A stretch of 47,584 bases of DNA, taken from assembly GCA_029259655.1 (NCBI GenBank), contig JAJDET010000201.1, positions 1-47,584 of the forward strand, written 5' to 3'. The position numbers and the translations under genes are program-made. Below the pieces are notes generated by a model, which saw nothing but the letters and a program-made list of their open reading frames with translations, did no database searches and was not told where the DNA came from. The stretch's first letter is position 1. Each line of letters starts with the position of its first letter. Positions 15,003 through 24,013 of this stretch are shown here, in pieces. Origin of the DNA: Planctomycetota bacterium. Lineage in GTDB: Bacteria; Planctomycetota; UBA1135; GCA-002686595.

Positions 15003-17077
15003 ACCTCGTGCACCGAATGCGGAGGACGAGCTCGCGCGCCATGGGCGTTCTCCGTGTGCTGCTCGTCGTGGGCCTCTTCGGCACGGGCGCGATGACGTTC
15101 GCGACCTGGGGCGCGGTCGAGTACACGGCGCAGTCGGAGTTCTGCGTCAGCTGCCACATCATGGAGCCCTACTACGCGTCGTGGGAGGGCTCTTCCCACG
15201 CCGACGTCTCGTGCATCGAGTGCCACTACGAGCCCGGCGCGGTGGAGACCGGGCTCGGGAAGTTCAAGGCGTTGTCGCAGCTCGCCAAGTACGCCACGCG
15301 GACGGAGGGCACCAAGCCCTGGGCCGAGGTGAGCGACGCGTCCTGCATGCGCTCGGGTTGTCACTCGGTCCGCATGCTCGACGGCCCCGTCACCTTCGGC
15401 GAGGTCGCTTTCGACCACCGTCACCACCTCCTGGAGAGCCGACGGGGGCGGCGGCTGCGCTGCGTGACCTGCCACTCGCAGAACGAGCCGGGGGAGCACG
15501 TCAGCGTGACGCCTTCGGTCTGCTTCATGTGCCACTTCATGCCCGACGAGAGGGGCAATCTCGCTGAAGAGACGAGCGACTGCCTGATGTGCCACGGCCC
15601 GCCGCAGGGGACGATCGACGTCGCCGATCGGCCGTTCGAGCACGCGTCGTACGTCGCGCGCGGGGTCACCTGCCAGGAGTGCCACACGGCGGTCGTCGAC
15701 GGCAAGGGAGACGTGCGCAAGGAGCGCTGCCACTCGTGCCACTCCGAGATCGGGCACATCGAGCGCTACGGCGAGACGGCGTTCATGCACGAGATGCACG
15801 TCACCGACCACAAGGTCGAGTGCTTCGACTGCCACGACGCCATCCGTCACGGACTCCTGCCGCGAGAGGAGCACGCCTCGGTCGAGGGTCAGGGCTGCGC
15901 GAGCTGCCACACGAGCGCGCATGACGCGCCGCACCTGCTCTACGCCGGTACGGGCGCGCGGGGCGTGGAGGATGCTCCGAGCCGGATGTTCCAGACCCGC
16001 GTCGACTGCGAGGCCTGTCACACCGGGCGTTCCAGCTATCGCCTCGCGGGCGCCCGCGGCGAGCCGGCCGAGACCGGCGCCCTTCTCGGGCGGCACACAG
16101 GCGGGCCGCGAGCCGCCGCGGCCGGCGACGTGGACTGCATTCACTGCCACGGCATCGAGTACGGCGGGATGGTCGAGCGCTGGCAGGACGCCGTGGGCGG
16201 TGCGCTCGAGGCGCTCGCGGAGGCGAGCGACCGCGTCGGCGATCGGCTGGCGTCCGCTCCCGAAGACCAGGAGGCCCGGGAGCTCTGGGGCGACGCGCGC
16301 CACAACATCTCGCTCGTCTCGAGGGACGGCTCGCGGGGCGCGCACAACCTGACCTATGCGCTCGACGCCCTCGCCTTCGCCGCCGGGCGGCTGGACGAGG
16401 CGGCCTCGAAGCTCGAGCTCTCCGACGTCGCTGCCGCCGCGAGTCTCCCGTTCCGTTCGGAGAGCGGCTGCACCGAGTGCCACGCGGGCGTCGAGCTGGA
16501 TCCGGACGGAGCGTTCGAACACCGTGCCCACCTCGAGCGCGCCGCTCTCGACTGCACCGACTGTCACGGGGCCGGGACCTTCGGCGCGCCGGGCGGAGTG
16601 GAGGAGCACGGCACGCTGACCGTCTCTCGCGCCGATTGCACGAGCTGCCATCACGAGGAGAACGACGAGCGCGACGTGTGGGAGTGCGCAGACTGTCACT
16701 CCGCGCAGGAGAACATGCTGTTCGGCGTCGTGGAGGGCTTCGAGGAGACGCCCGGTCCCATGGCCGACATGGACTGCTTCGACTGCCACGGCGATCCACC
16801 GCTGATCATGCGTCCGAAGCCCACTGCCTGCGTGCTGTGCCACGAGGCCGGCTACGACGACATGATGCTCGAGTGGCGGGCGAGAACGGACGAGCTCACC
16901 ACGCGCGTACGCGCAGCGCTCGTCGACGCGCGCCGGCGCGGCGCGGACGCGGCGGAGATCACGGCAGCCGAAGCGGCCCTCGCGGCCGTCGAGCGCGACG
17001 GGAGCGCGGGCAGCCACAACTTCGACTTCGGCGCGACGCTCCTCGAGCACGCGCTCACACGTCTGGAGGAACCCTGA
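14999..17077 (+). CDS. 18-haem c-type cytochrome with NapC/NirT-type membrane anchor
   Basis: 692 residues, ATG overlapping the previous stop by 4 bases. A transmembrane helix lies at about 15-38, directly followed by EFCVSCHIMEPYYASWEGSS, then H and CIECH, the start of the NapC/NirT quinol-dehydrogenase fold. Seventeen CX2CH motifs and one CX4CH (CMRSGCH, 15344-15364) are present. Two haem-free helical segments (about 395-480 and 620-690) carry similar RHNISL/GSHNFDF-type blocks, which suggests an internal duplication of a four-helix module. NapC/NirT proteins oxidise membrane quinol and pass electrons to periplasmic cytochromes. That role is expected here. Geobacter ImcH is an analogue, not necessarily an orthologue. 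Confidence 0.9.
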   Translation: MNLVHRMRRTSSRAMGVLRVLLVVGLFGTGAMTFATWGAVEYTAQSEFCVSCHIMEPYYASWEGSSHADVSCIECHYEPGAVETGLGKFKALSQLAKYATRTEGTKPWAEVSDASCMRSGCHSVRMLDGPVTFGEVAFDHRHHLLESRRGRRLRCVTCHSQNEPGEHVSVTPSVCFMCHFMPDERGNLAEETSDCLMCHGPPQGTIDVADRPFEHASYVARGVTCQECHTAVVDGKGDVRKERCHSCHSEIGHIERYGETAFMHEMHVTDHKVECFDCHDAIRHGLLPREEHASVEGQGCASCHTSAHDAPHLLYAGTGARGVEDAPSRMFQTRVDCEACHTGRSSYRLAGARGEPAETGALLGRHTGGPRAAAAGDVDCIHCHGIEYGGMVERWQDAVGGALEALAEASDRVGDRLASAPEDQEARELWGDARHNISLVSRDGSRGAHNLTYALDALAFAAGRLDEAASKLELSDVAAAASLPFRSESGCTECHAGVELDPDGAFEHRAHLERAALDCTDCHGAGTFGAPGGVEEHGTLTVSRADCTSCHHEENDERDVWECADCHSAQENMLFGVVEGFEETPGPMADMDCFDCHGDPPLIMRPKPTACVLCHEAGYDDMMLEWRARTDELTTRVRAALVDARRRGADAAEITAAEAALAAVERDGSAGSHNFDFGATLLEHALTRLEEP

Positions 17078-17108
17078 TCTCACCCACCGGGCACCCGAGA
17101 GAAGCACC

Positions 17109-19673
17109 ATGAAGACGAGAGCTGCAGGCCTGATCGGGATCCTCCTGATCCTGGTCGTGCCGACGCTCGGTCAAGATCGGGCGCCGGACCGGATGTGCGC
17201 GGTGTGTCACGACGTCGAGACGGCTCACTCCGCGCCTGTCGAGAGAACGGCGGCGATACACCGCGACGTCGCATGCGTGGACTGCCACGTCGTCCTCAAG
17301 GACTTCGACCCGATCGAGATGGAGCACGAGCTCGAGCTCGAGCCCGTGAGCTGCATGCCGTGCCACTACGAGGAGCGCGACCGGATGGACGCGTCCTCGC
17401 ACGCCGACCTGGGCATGCAGTGCGCGACGTGCCACGGCACACACGACGTCCGCGCCGTCCTGGACGCCGATTCGCCCGTGTCGGTGGGCCGGTCGAACGC
17501 ACTCTGCGCCCGGTGCCACAGCGACATCGCCGACGTCCGCACGAACGGCGGGGTTCATGCCATCGCGCTGGCGGGCCGTACCTGCACGGCGTGCCACGAC
17601 CCGCACGAGGCGGCGTCTCCCGCGTCGATCGCGGAGGACCTTGCCTGCCTCGAGTGCCATACCGAGCTCGAGCCCCACGACGGGGGGCCGTCGGTCTTCC
17701 CGACCTCGGTGCACGGAGAGTCGCAGATCCGCTGCGTCCTCTGCCACACCGACATGCAGGACCTCGAAACGGCACCCCACTGGCCCGGAGACTCGCCGCG
17801 GCGCGTTCGCTGTGAATCCTGCCACGTCGAGGAGGGTGCGGCGCACGCACGCGGCGTCCACGACGGGTTCTCGGAGGAGGGCCGGCCGGCCGCCGACTGT
17901 CACGACTGCCACGGCAGCCACGACGTGCATCCGGTGGACGATCCGCGCTCGCGGCTCTACCCGCTGTCGATCCCGGACACGTGCGAGCGCTGCCACAGCC
18001 CCGAGCGTTCACCCGACCACCCCGAGTACATCGACGAGTACGAGACCAGCGTGCACGGTCGCGCGTTGCGCAAGAGCGGCCTGATCGTCACCGCCACCTG
18101 CAGCTCCTGCCACGGCAGCCACGAGATCCACCCGGTCGTCGACCCGAGCTCGTCGACGTCGCGCAGGAACGTGCCGTACACGTGCGGCGCCTGTCACGCC
18201 GGTGTGCTCTCGACCTATCTCGAGGGCGTCCACGGCGAGGACTTCCTGCGGGGCGAGAAGGACGTCCCGGTCTGCACCGACTGCCACGGCGAGCACGCGA
18301 TCGAGGATCCGGCGCTCGGAGCCTCCAGCGTGTCACACAAGCTCGTCGCGCAGACCTGTGCCCGCTGCCACGCGGACGACGAGCTCGCGATGCGTCACGG
18401 GATGTCGGGCTCGTCGCTCGTGTCGTGGGGGCGCTCGTACCACGGCATCGCCAGCGAGTACGGGGAGGAGAAGGCGGCGAACTGCGCCTCGTGTCACGGG
18501 CATCACGACATCTTCGCTTCCACCGATCCCCGCTCGGCGATCCACGCCGACAACATCGGTGCGACCTGCGGGAGCTGCCACACGGGCTCGGACCTGGCCT
18601 TCTCGCGCGTGCCGGTCCACTCGGTCGTCGACGCCGACAGCAACTTCATCGTGTGGTTCGTCAAGACCGCCTACCTGTGGCTCATCGCGGCGGTCATCGG
18701 CGGCTTCCTGCTCTTCATCGCCATCGACCTCTTCGGCCGTGTCCGACTCCGGCTCGGCTGGGGGCCGGAGGCCCCGCCGCCGGTGGATCCGGAGCTCTAC
18801 CCGGACGAAGAGCGGCTCGTCGCGCCGACCGAGACGTTCACGCGCTTCGGCCTCTCGGCGCGGATCCAGCACGGGATCCTCGTGCTCTCGTTCCTGCTGC
18901 TCGTCGTCACGGGAGTTCCGCTGCTCCTGCACGAGATCCCCGGACTGCGGGCGATGCTCGACTTCCAGGGCGGCTTCCGGCTGCGGAGCTGGCTCCACCG
19001 CGCCGGTGCGATCGGACTGATCGGTCTCTCGGCCTGGCACGTGCTCGCGGTGCTCCTGCTACCGAGCGGGCGCCGCTGGTTCAGGACCATGATCTTCCGT
19101 CCGCGCGACGTCCTCGACTTCCTCCAGGAGTCGATGTTTCACCTCGGTCTGCTCGACTGGTTGTCGCGACGCCGGTGGCTGGCCGGGTTCTTCGACCGCC
19201 ACCCCGCCCTCGCCTGCCGCACGCGGCCGCACCACGACACCTACAGCCTGGTCGAGAAGCTCGAATACGGCGCGGTCCTGTGGGGCAACCTGGTCATGAT
19301 CGCGACGGGCACGCTGCTCTGGAGGCCCGGCTGGTTCCTGGGCTGGATGCCGGCGTGGGCCTTCGACCTCGGTCGCGTCGTGCACGGCTACGAGGCGACG
19401 CTCGCCTTCCTGGCGATCATCGTCTGGCACATGTACCACGTGCACCTGCGTCCGGAGGTCTTCCCGATGAGCCGCATCTGGCTGACCGGCGAGATCACGC
19501 GCAACGAGCTCCGCCACCACCACACGCGCAAGTACCTCCGGATCCTGGAGCGGCGGCGGGAGGCCGCGCGCGAGGACGGCGCCGACGTCGTCCTGACACC
19601 CGAAGGGCCGCCTGCACCGAGAGCAACGGCTTCATCGGAACCGAGGCGCGCGAGAGCCGAAGACGCGAGCTAG
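17109..19673 (+). CDS. 17-haem c-type cytochrome fused to di-haem b-type membrane domain
   Basis: 854 residues. Signal peptide (GLIGILLILVVPTLGQ), then seventeen CXXCH motifs from CAVCH to CGSCH across residues about 30-490. A first membrane helix is at about 512-543. A cytochrome b561/FdnI-like domain spans about 583-785 with haem-ligand candidates in RIQHGILV, WLHRAGAIGLIGLSAWHVL and VVHGYEATLAFLAIIVWHMYH. The C-terminal tail is charged and cytoplasmic. The architecture parallels Geobacter CbcL (multihaem plus b-type quinone module) with more haems. It likely exchanges electrons between the quinone pool and periplasmic haems. It is the last gene of the co-directional cytochrome cluster. Confidence 0.92.
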   Translation: MKTRAAGLIGILLILVVPTLGQDRAPDRMCAVCHDVETAHSAPVERTAAIHRDVACVDCHVVLKDFDPIEMEHELELEPVSCMPCHYEERDRMDASSHADLGMQCATCHGTHDVRAVLDADSPVSVGRSNALCARCHSDIADVRTNGGVHAIALAGRTCTACHDPHEAASPASIAEDLACLECHTELEPHDGGPSVFPTSVHGESQIRCVLCHTDMQDLETAPHWPGDSPRRVRCESCHVEEGAAHARGVHDGFSEEGRPAADCHDCHGSHDVHPVDDPRSRLYPLSIPDTCERCHSPERSPDHPEYIDEYETSVHGRALRKSGLIVTATCSSCHGSHEIHPVVDPSSSTSRRNVPYTCGACHAGVLSTYLEGVHGEDFLRGEKDVPVCTDCHGEHAIEDPALGASSVSHKLVAQTCARCHADDELAMRHGMSGSSLVSWGRSYHGIASEYGEEKAANCASCHGHHDIFASTDPRSAIHADNIGATCGSCHTGSDLAFSRVPVHSVVDADSNFIVWFVKTAYLWLIAAVIGGFLLFIAIDLFGRVRLRLGWGPEAPPPVDPELYPDEERLVAPTETFTRFGLSARIQHGILVLSFLLLVVTGVPLLLHEIPGLRAMLDFQGGFRLRSWLHRAGAIGLIGLSAWHVLAVLLLPSGRRWFRTMIFRPRDVLDFLQESMFHLGLLDWLSRRRWLAGFFDRHPALACRTRPHHDTYSLVEKLEYGAVLWGNLVMIATGTLLWRPGWFLGWMPAWAFDLGRVVHGYEATLAFLAIIVWHMYHVHLRPEVFPMSRIWLTGEITRNELRHHHTRKYLRILERRREAAREDGADVVLTPEGPPAPRATASSEPRRARAEDAS

Positions 19674-19999
19674 GAGCCCGTTGAAGCGTGATGGACGGGC
19701 CCACCGGCCTGGCAGAGAGTCGAGGTCGCGACTCGACGGGACGGCGAGCTCCGCCCACCAACGCTGAAGGACTCGGGGCAAGTTGCATGCCACCGCTCGG
19801 TGCGAGCCGTCGTGGGTCTCGAGCCCATCGCGCGTCCTGACTTCGGACGTTGACATCCAGAATTTGGAGGCGAGTCCGATGCGCCGACTACCCGGCCGAC
19901 CTTCGCACTTCGAGGAAGTGCGGCCTTCGCTGGTCGAGGGGTAAGTTGCGAGCGGCAGAGAGTGGAGGTCTCCGTTCAGCAACCCCATCGAGGCCAGCC
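19674..19999. other. 326-base gap with short repeats and hairpins
   Basis: No convincing gene. It contains GGCAGAGAGTCGAGGTC near 19711 repeated with one change near 19953. There is a hairpin GTCGAG/CTCGAC at 19719-19737 and a hairpin CGCACTT/AAGTGCG at 19904-19922. It probably carries the end of the cytochrome transcript and the promoter of the gene at 20000. A minus-strand open frame through it lacks a ribosome site and runs into the next gene. Confidence 0.4.
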
Positions 20000-22639
20000 A
20001 TGTTCCGTTCGCTCCTTCGCATCGCTCCCGCACTGGTGCTCCTTCCATTCGCCTCCGCTCAAGGGGCCGCACCGCCCCAGACACACGTTGGAGACGACCT
20101 CATCGGCTCAGCCGTTGGCGAGCAGCAGTCTGCCGCCCTCTCGGTCGGATCCGCTTCCACGCTGGCGGTCTGGTCCGACGGCCGCTCCGACCTCGCCGCC
20201 TACGGAGAACAGACGAGCCGGGACATCTTCGCGGCGCGACTGGACTCCGCGGGCGTCCTGCTCGACGCCACGCCCATTCCGATCGCCGTCGCGCACGGGG
20301 AACAGACCAGTCCGCGAGCAGTGTGGGACGGCCAGCAGTGGCTGGTGACCTGGGTCAGCCAGACCGAGACCCAGTTCTACTACGACTTCCGGGTGTTCGG
20401 GATGCGCGTCGGCGCCGACGGCAGCCTCCTGGACCCGGCGCCGATCGAGCTCCTCGATGCCGGCGGGAACAGCCTCGTGGGCTACGACGTCGCCTCGAAC
20501 GGCACGGGCTGGCTCGTCATCGGCCAGGCCGACACGGGCGGGGGCATCCATGCGCGTCGCGTCTCGAGCGCGGGCGTCCTGCTCGACCCCGTTCCGGTGA
20601 CGCTCGTGTCCGGCACGTTCTTCCTCTACTTCGACATCCAGCTCGAGTCGGCCGGCGGCGAGTACCTCTTGACCTATGACGGCACGCAGTCGAGCCTCGA
20701 CGACTGGCAGGCCCAGCGCTTCGACAGCAGCCTGAATCCCATCGGCGCCCTCTTCACCGTTCCGATCGGCACGGTGGTGACGGCATCGCCCGTCTCGTAC
20801 TTGCTCGCCAGCAGCACCGCGAACCGAATCGTCGCACAGCGCATGCTGCCCGACGGCACGCTCCTGGATGCCACGCCGTTCCCGGTCACCGCCGTGGGCG
20901 TGGGACCGACCTACGGGCTGAGCACGACCTACGACGGAACGAACTGGTGGATCGCGTACGACGTCGGCGGAGTCAGCTTTCCGGAGTTGCGCGGCTCCAG
21001 GGTCACGCTCGCCGGCCAGCCCCTGGACCCGAACGGCGTCGTGATCGCGCCGAGCACGGCGTCGATCTACACGACGATCGGCCCGGCGTCCGGCGGCGGC
21101 GTGTTCGCCGTCTGGGAGCAAGGACCGAGCTTTCGCTCCCTGCACGCAGCGCACACGGGGCCCGATCTCGTGCTCTCGCCGGACTTCCCGCTGGGGCGCT
21201 CGGCGCCCTCGCAGGAGTTCGTGGACGCCACCGGTTACTCGGGCGGGCACGCGCTGGCCTGGACCAGCTACGCCGGAGACGTGAACCGAATCGTCGTACA
21301 GCTCACCGACAGCTGGGGACGCGCGACGAGCGCGCCGATCGACGTCGCCACCGGCGCAGTCGGCGTGGCCAGGATCGCCTGGAACGGGGCCCTGTTCTTC
21401 GTGACCTGGTCCGAGGGAGGGCAGGCGCTGGGTCGCAGGATGCTCCCCGACGGGACCTTCCTGGACGCGTTGCCCATCACGGTGATGGTCGGCTCCTCGC
21501 CGGACGTCGAGGCACTCGGGGACGACTTCCTGGTGGTGGCGACCGACGTCTTCCCGGGCCTCGGGTCGCACTTCGTTCACCCCTACGCGATGCGCGTGGA
21601 CGGACCGACGGGCGCACTCCTGGATCCGGCGCCGCAGATCCTCGGTCAGTACTTCGCGCGCTATCCGCGCATCACGACGGCCGGTGGCCGGTGGCTAGTC
21701 ACCTGGCAGCGCAACTACAGCCACGACGACCCGGGCGCTGAGATCCGCGCCACCTTCGTCGACGCGAACGGCGTCGCGACGCCGGACTTCAACGTGGGCT
21801 TCGGCGGAACACCGAGGGCAGCGAGCTCGTCCTCGACGGTCATGCTCGCGTGGCGCTCGGGCACCGACAGCTCCTCGGACCACGAGATCCTCGGCCGGCG
21901 CATGGCGCTCGACGGCACCCTCCTCGGTGCCGCCTTCACCGCCGCGACGGCCGCCGACAAGCAGCAGCGTCCGACCATCACGTGGACCGGACGTGACTTC
22001 CTCCTCGCGTGGGAGGACATGCGCGAGTCCGTGGTCTTCTTCGACGAGCGGACCGACGTCTACGGCGCTCGCTACAGCGAGGCCGGCGTTCCCCTCGACG
22101 GGGACGGGATCTCGCTCTTCCGGGGCGACCTTCCCGTCAAGCGGCCGGTCCTGTCGACGTCCAACGGTATGGCGCTCCTGACCGCGAGCGCGTTCGATCT
22201 CTCACCGGGCTTCGTGTCCTACCGATTGCGGTCGGCGGTCACCGGTTGCTTCGTCGCGAGTCCCCGCGAGGTCTCTCTCTCGGCGGGCGGAACGCAGAGC
22301 TGGGAGCTCGACGCGGGATCGGGCTACGGAGGTCACGTCTACTTCGTTCTGGGAACCAAGTCGGCCGAGGGGATCACATCGGTGTCGGGTATCGACCTCG
22401 CGCTCGTCGCCGACGACTACTTCTCCGCAACCGTCAGGTTCAGGAACAGCTCCATCTACCAGCAGTCTCTCGGGTTCCTGGACTCGAACGGCGCCGCGAG
22501 CGCAGCCCTGGTCGTTCCACCCGCGACGAACCCCGCGCTGGTGGGATTGGAGCTCCATCACTCGTTCGTCGTCTACCACCCGGCGACGCTCACCGTGGAG
22601 ACCGGCAGCAACCGCGCGCCGATTTCGCTGCTTCCATGA
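20000..22639 (+). CDS. Large secreted repeat protein, probable beta-propeller
   Basis: 879 residues from ATG 20000, giving a signal peptide (LLRIAPALVLLPFASAQ). The rest is built of about ten repeats of 60-75 residues with patterns like DIFAARLDSAGVLLDATPIP, then RAVWDGQQWLVTWVS. These are typical of large secreted propeller proteins in planctomycetes and myxobacteria. DVYGARYSEAGVPLDGDGIS near residue 690 repeats the same motif. A smaller beta domain closes the chain (about 755-879). No catalytic motif is recognised, and function is unknown. The stop overlaps the ATG of the next small gene. Confidence 0.82.
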   Translation: MFRSLLRIAPALVLLPFASAQGAAPPQTHVGDDLIGSAVGEQQSAALSVGSASTLAVWSDGRSDLAAYGEQTSRDIFAARLDSAGVLLDATPIPIAVAHGEQTSPRAVWDGQQWLVTWVSQTETQFYYDFRVFGMRVGADGSLLDPAPIELLDAGGNSLVGYDVASNGTGWLVIGQADTGGGIHARRVSSAGVLLDPVPVTLVSGTFFLYFDIQLESAGGEYLLTYDGTQSSLDDWQAQRFDSSLNPIGALFTVPIGTVVTASPVSYLLASSTANRIVAQRMLPDGTLLDATPFPVTAVGVGPTYGLSTTYDGTNWWIAYDVGGVSFPELRGSRVTLAGQPLDPNGVVIAPSTASIYTTIGPASGGGVFAVWEQGPSFRSLHAAHTGPDLVLSPDFPLGRSAPSQEFVDATGYSGGHALAWTSYAGDVNRIVVQLTDSWGRATSAPIDVATGAVGVARIAWNGALFFVTWSEGGQALGRRMLPDGTFLDALPITVMVGSSPDVEALGDDFLVVATDVFPGLGSHFVHPYAMRVDGPTGALLDPAPQILGQYFARYPRITTAGGRWLVTWQRNYSHDDPGAEIRATFVDANGVATPDFNVGFGGTPRAASSSSTVMLAWRSGTDSSSDHEILGRRMALDGTLLGAAFTAATAADKQQRPTITWTGRDFLLAWEDMRESVVFFDERTDVYGARYSEAGVPLDGDGISLFRGDLPVKRPVLSTSNGMALLTASAFDLSPGFVSYRLRSAVTGCFVASPREVSLSAGGTQSWELDAGSGYGGHVYFVLGTKSAEGITSVSGIDLALVADDYFSATVRFRNSSIYQQSLGFLDSNGAASAALVVPPATNPALVGLELHHSFVVYHPATLTVETGSNRAPISLLP

Positions 22640-22866
22640 TGAACAGGTTCTTGTTGCTGACGAAGAGGCGGTTCTTCGTGATCGCCGGGGCGTGGATCCT
22701 GGCCGTCGGGATCCACAACGCGCTCTACGCGTACGTCGGCGAAGAGCCCCTCTTCTTCCTCCTGGCCGTCGTGGTGATCCCCGCCTGGTTCGTGCTGTCG
22801 GTCGTGTACACGCTCCTGTGGCGGATCGGTCACCGCGGCGACTCCCCCGGAACGAAGGAGGCGTAG
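22636..22866 (+). CDS. Small two-helix membrane protein
   Basis: 76 residues from ATG 22636, overlapping the preceding stop (ATGATGA). A basic start (MNRFLLLTKRRFF) leads into two transmembrane helices, about 14-33 and 40-62, with a short charged tail. No family is recognised. The overlap implies translational coupling to the secreted repeat protein, so it may help its export or anchoring, which is inference. It converges with the minus-strand operon, with a 10-base gap. Confidence 0.6.
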   Translation: MMNRFLLLTKRRFFVIAGAWILAVGIHNALYAYVGEEPLFFLLAVVVIPAWFVLSVVYTLLWRIGHRGDSPGTKEA

Positions 22867-22876
22867 CGCACGTGCC

Positions 22877-23929
22877 TCAGGCGGTCACCGGAACCTCGCG
22901 CAGACCCGCTCCCCCGGGGCATGTTGCATCGTTCTCCTCCTCCCGAGGCTGGACGGTCAAGTGGAGGTGCGCGTCCCCTTCGAGGTGGTCGAGGCTCACG
23001 AAGCCGCCCGGCTCGAGGGCGTTGCTCAGGAGCAGGTCCGCGACGGGGAACTCGACCTCGCGCCGATGGGCGCGGATCAATTCGTGCGCTCCGAGCTGCG
23101 GACGACCGGCGGCCAGGCTCAGGAGATACTCCTTGGCGGAGGGCTCGAGCTCGCTCCGGATCCCGCGGCGCTCGAGCCAGCGACTCATGCGCGCGAAGTG
23201 GCGCTCGAGAACGCTCTCGCGGTGGTTCTCCTCCAGTTGGCGGAAGACGATGAGGTTGTCGAACTGCACCAAGAGGTCGAGCCCGAACACGTTCTCGGCC
23301 TCCTCGCGGCAGATCTTGTACAGCTGGCCCATCTCTTCTTCGTCGTCCTCCCTCGTCGCGCCCGAGAATCCGATGCGCGACGACTGATCGAGGATCTGGT
23401 CCGCGCACAGACCGCTCGTGAAGAAGAACATGCAGTCGTTCAGCGTGAGCCGCTTCCCGTCGGGCATGCTCACCTGACCGGTCTCGAGAGCGCGTGCGAG
23501 CTGCGGAAACAGCTCCTTGCGGGCGCGCTCGAGGTGCTGCACGAGGATGATGCGCATGGACCTGGACAGTCGAGGGGGAGGCATCCCGGAGAGGGACATT
23601 CCCGATGGAGCCTGGGGCGGCGCGGGTGGCCCGTCGGCGAGCAGCGGCGCGAGCTGGTGGACGAACTCCATCCACGGGTCGGGATGCCCTCCGGCGTTGC
23701 AGTTCAACGTGAGGACCACCTCGTCGCCGTAGAGAATGCGAGCGAGGCTCCGTACCAGGTGGGACCGGCCGGTGCCGGGAGACCCGACGAAGAGGTAGGC
23801 GCACCACGAGCGTTCGAGCGGCGTCATCTTGCTCGCAAGGCGCGTCACGCCCCGCACGACGCTGTTGATCGCGTGGGTCTGACCGATCACCTCTCGCCCG
23901 AGGGCTTCTCTGATCATCTCCGAGAACAT
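22877..23929 (-). CDS. ClpB/ClpA-like AAA+ protein with degraded catalytic motifs (pseudo-ATPase)
   Basis: 350 residues from the ATG ending at 23929, chosen because GGGAGG lies 8 bases before it. It aligns with the second AAA+ domain of ClpB. The P-loop reads GSPGTGRS, with Arg replacing the key Lys. Walker B reads IILVQHLERA, where ClpB has LLDEIEKA, so both acidic residues are lost. Sensor 1 TSN is TSG, the arginine-finger NRID is VQFDN, and sensor 2 GARPLKR is GAHELIR. ATP hydrolysis is therefore unlikely. It is last in a minus-strand operon with Hsp20, which suggests a structural or substrate-holding role in proteostasis. Confidence 0.85.
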   Translation of the reverse strand: MFSEMIREALGREVIGQTHAINSVVRGVTRLASKMTPLERSWCAYLFVGSPGTGRSHLVRSLARILYGDEVVLTLNCNAGGHPDPWMEFVHQLAPLLADGPPAPPQAPSGMSLSGMPPPRLSRSMRIILVQHLERARKELFPQLARALETGQVSMPDGKRLTLNDCMFFFTSGLCADQILDQSSRIGFSGATREDDEEEMGQLYKICREEAENVFGLDLLVQFDNLIVFRQLEENHRESVLERHFARMSRWLERRGIRSELEPSAKEYLLSLAAGRPQLGAHELIRAHRREVEFPVADLLLSNALEPGGFVSLDHLEGDAHLHLTVQPREEENDATCPGGAGLREVPVTA

Positions 23930-24013
23930 CGTCGTGCCTCCCGGCTCCAACCGAACCGTAGACCGACGCGCCGCTCCTCTAGCGAGGCATCGACGCGTCG
24001 GCGGAAACCAGGA

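Noticed and set aside
14939..17110. 723-codon open frame antisense to the 18-haem cytochrome
   Set aside because: Mirror of the haem gene with no domain; codon bias in a GC-rich genome keeps it open.
19632..20084. 150-codon minus-strand frame across the gap and the secreted-protein start
   Set aside because: No ribosome site, overlaps two plus-strand genes, and shows no recognisable domain.
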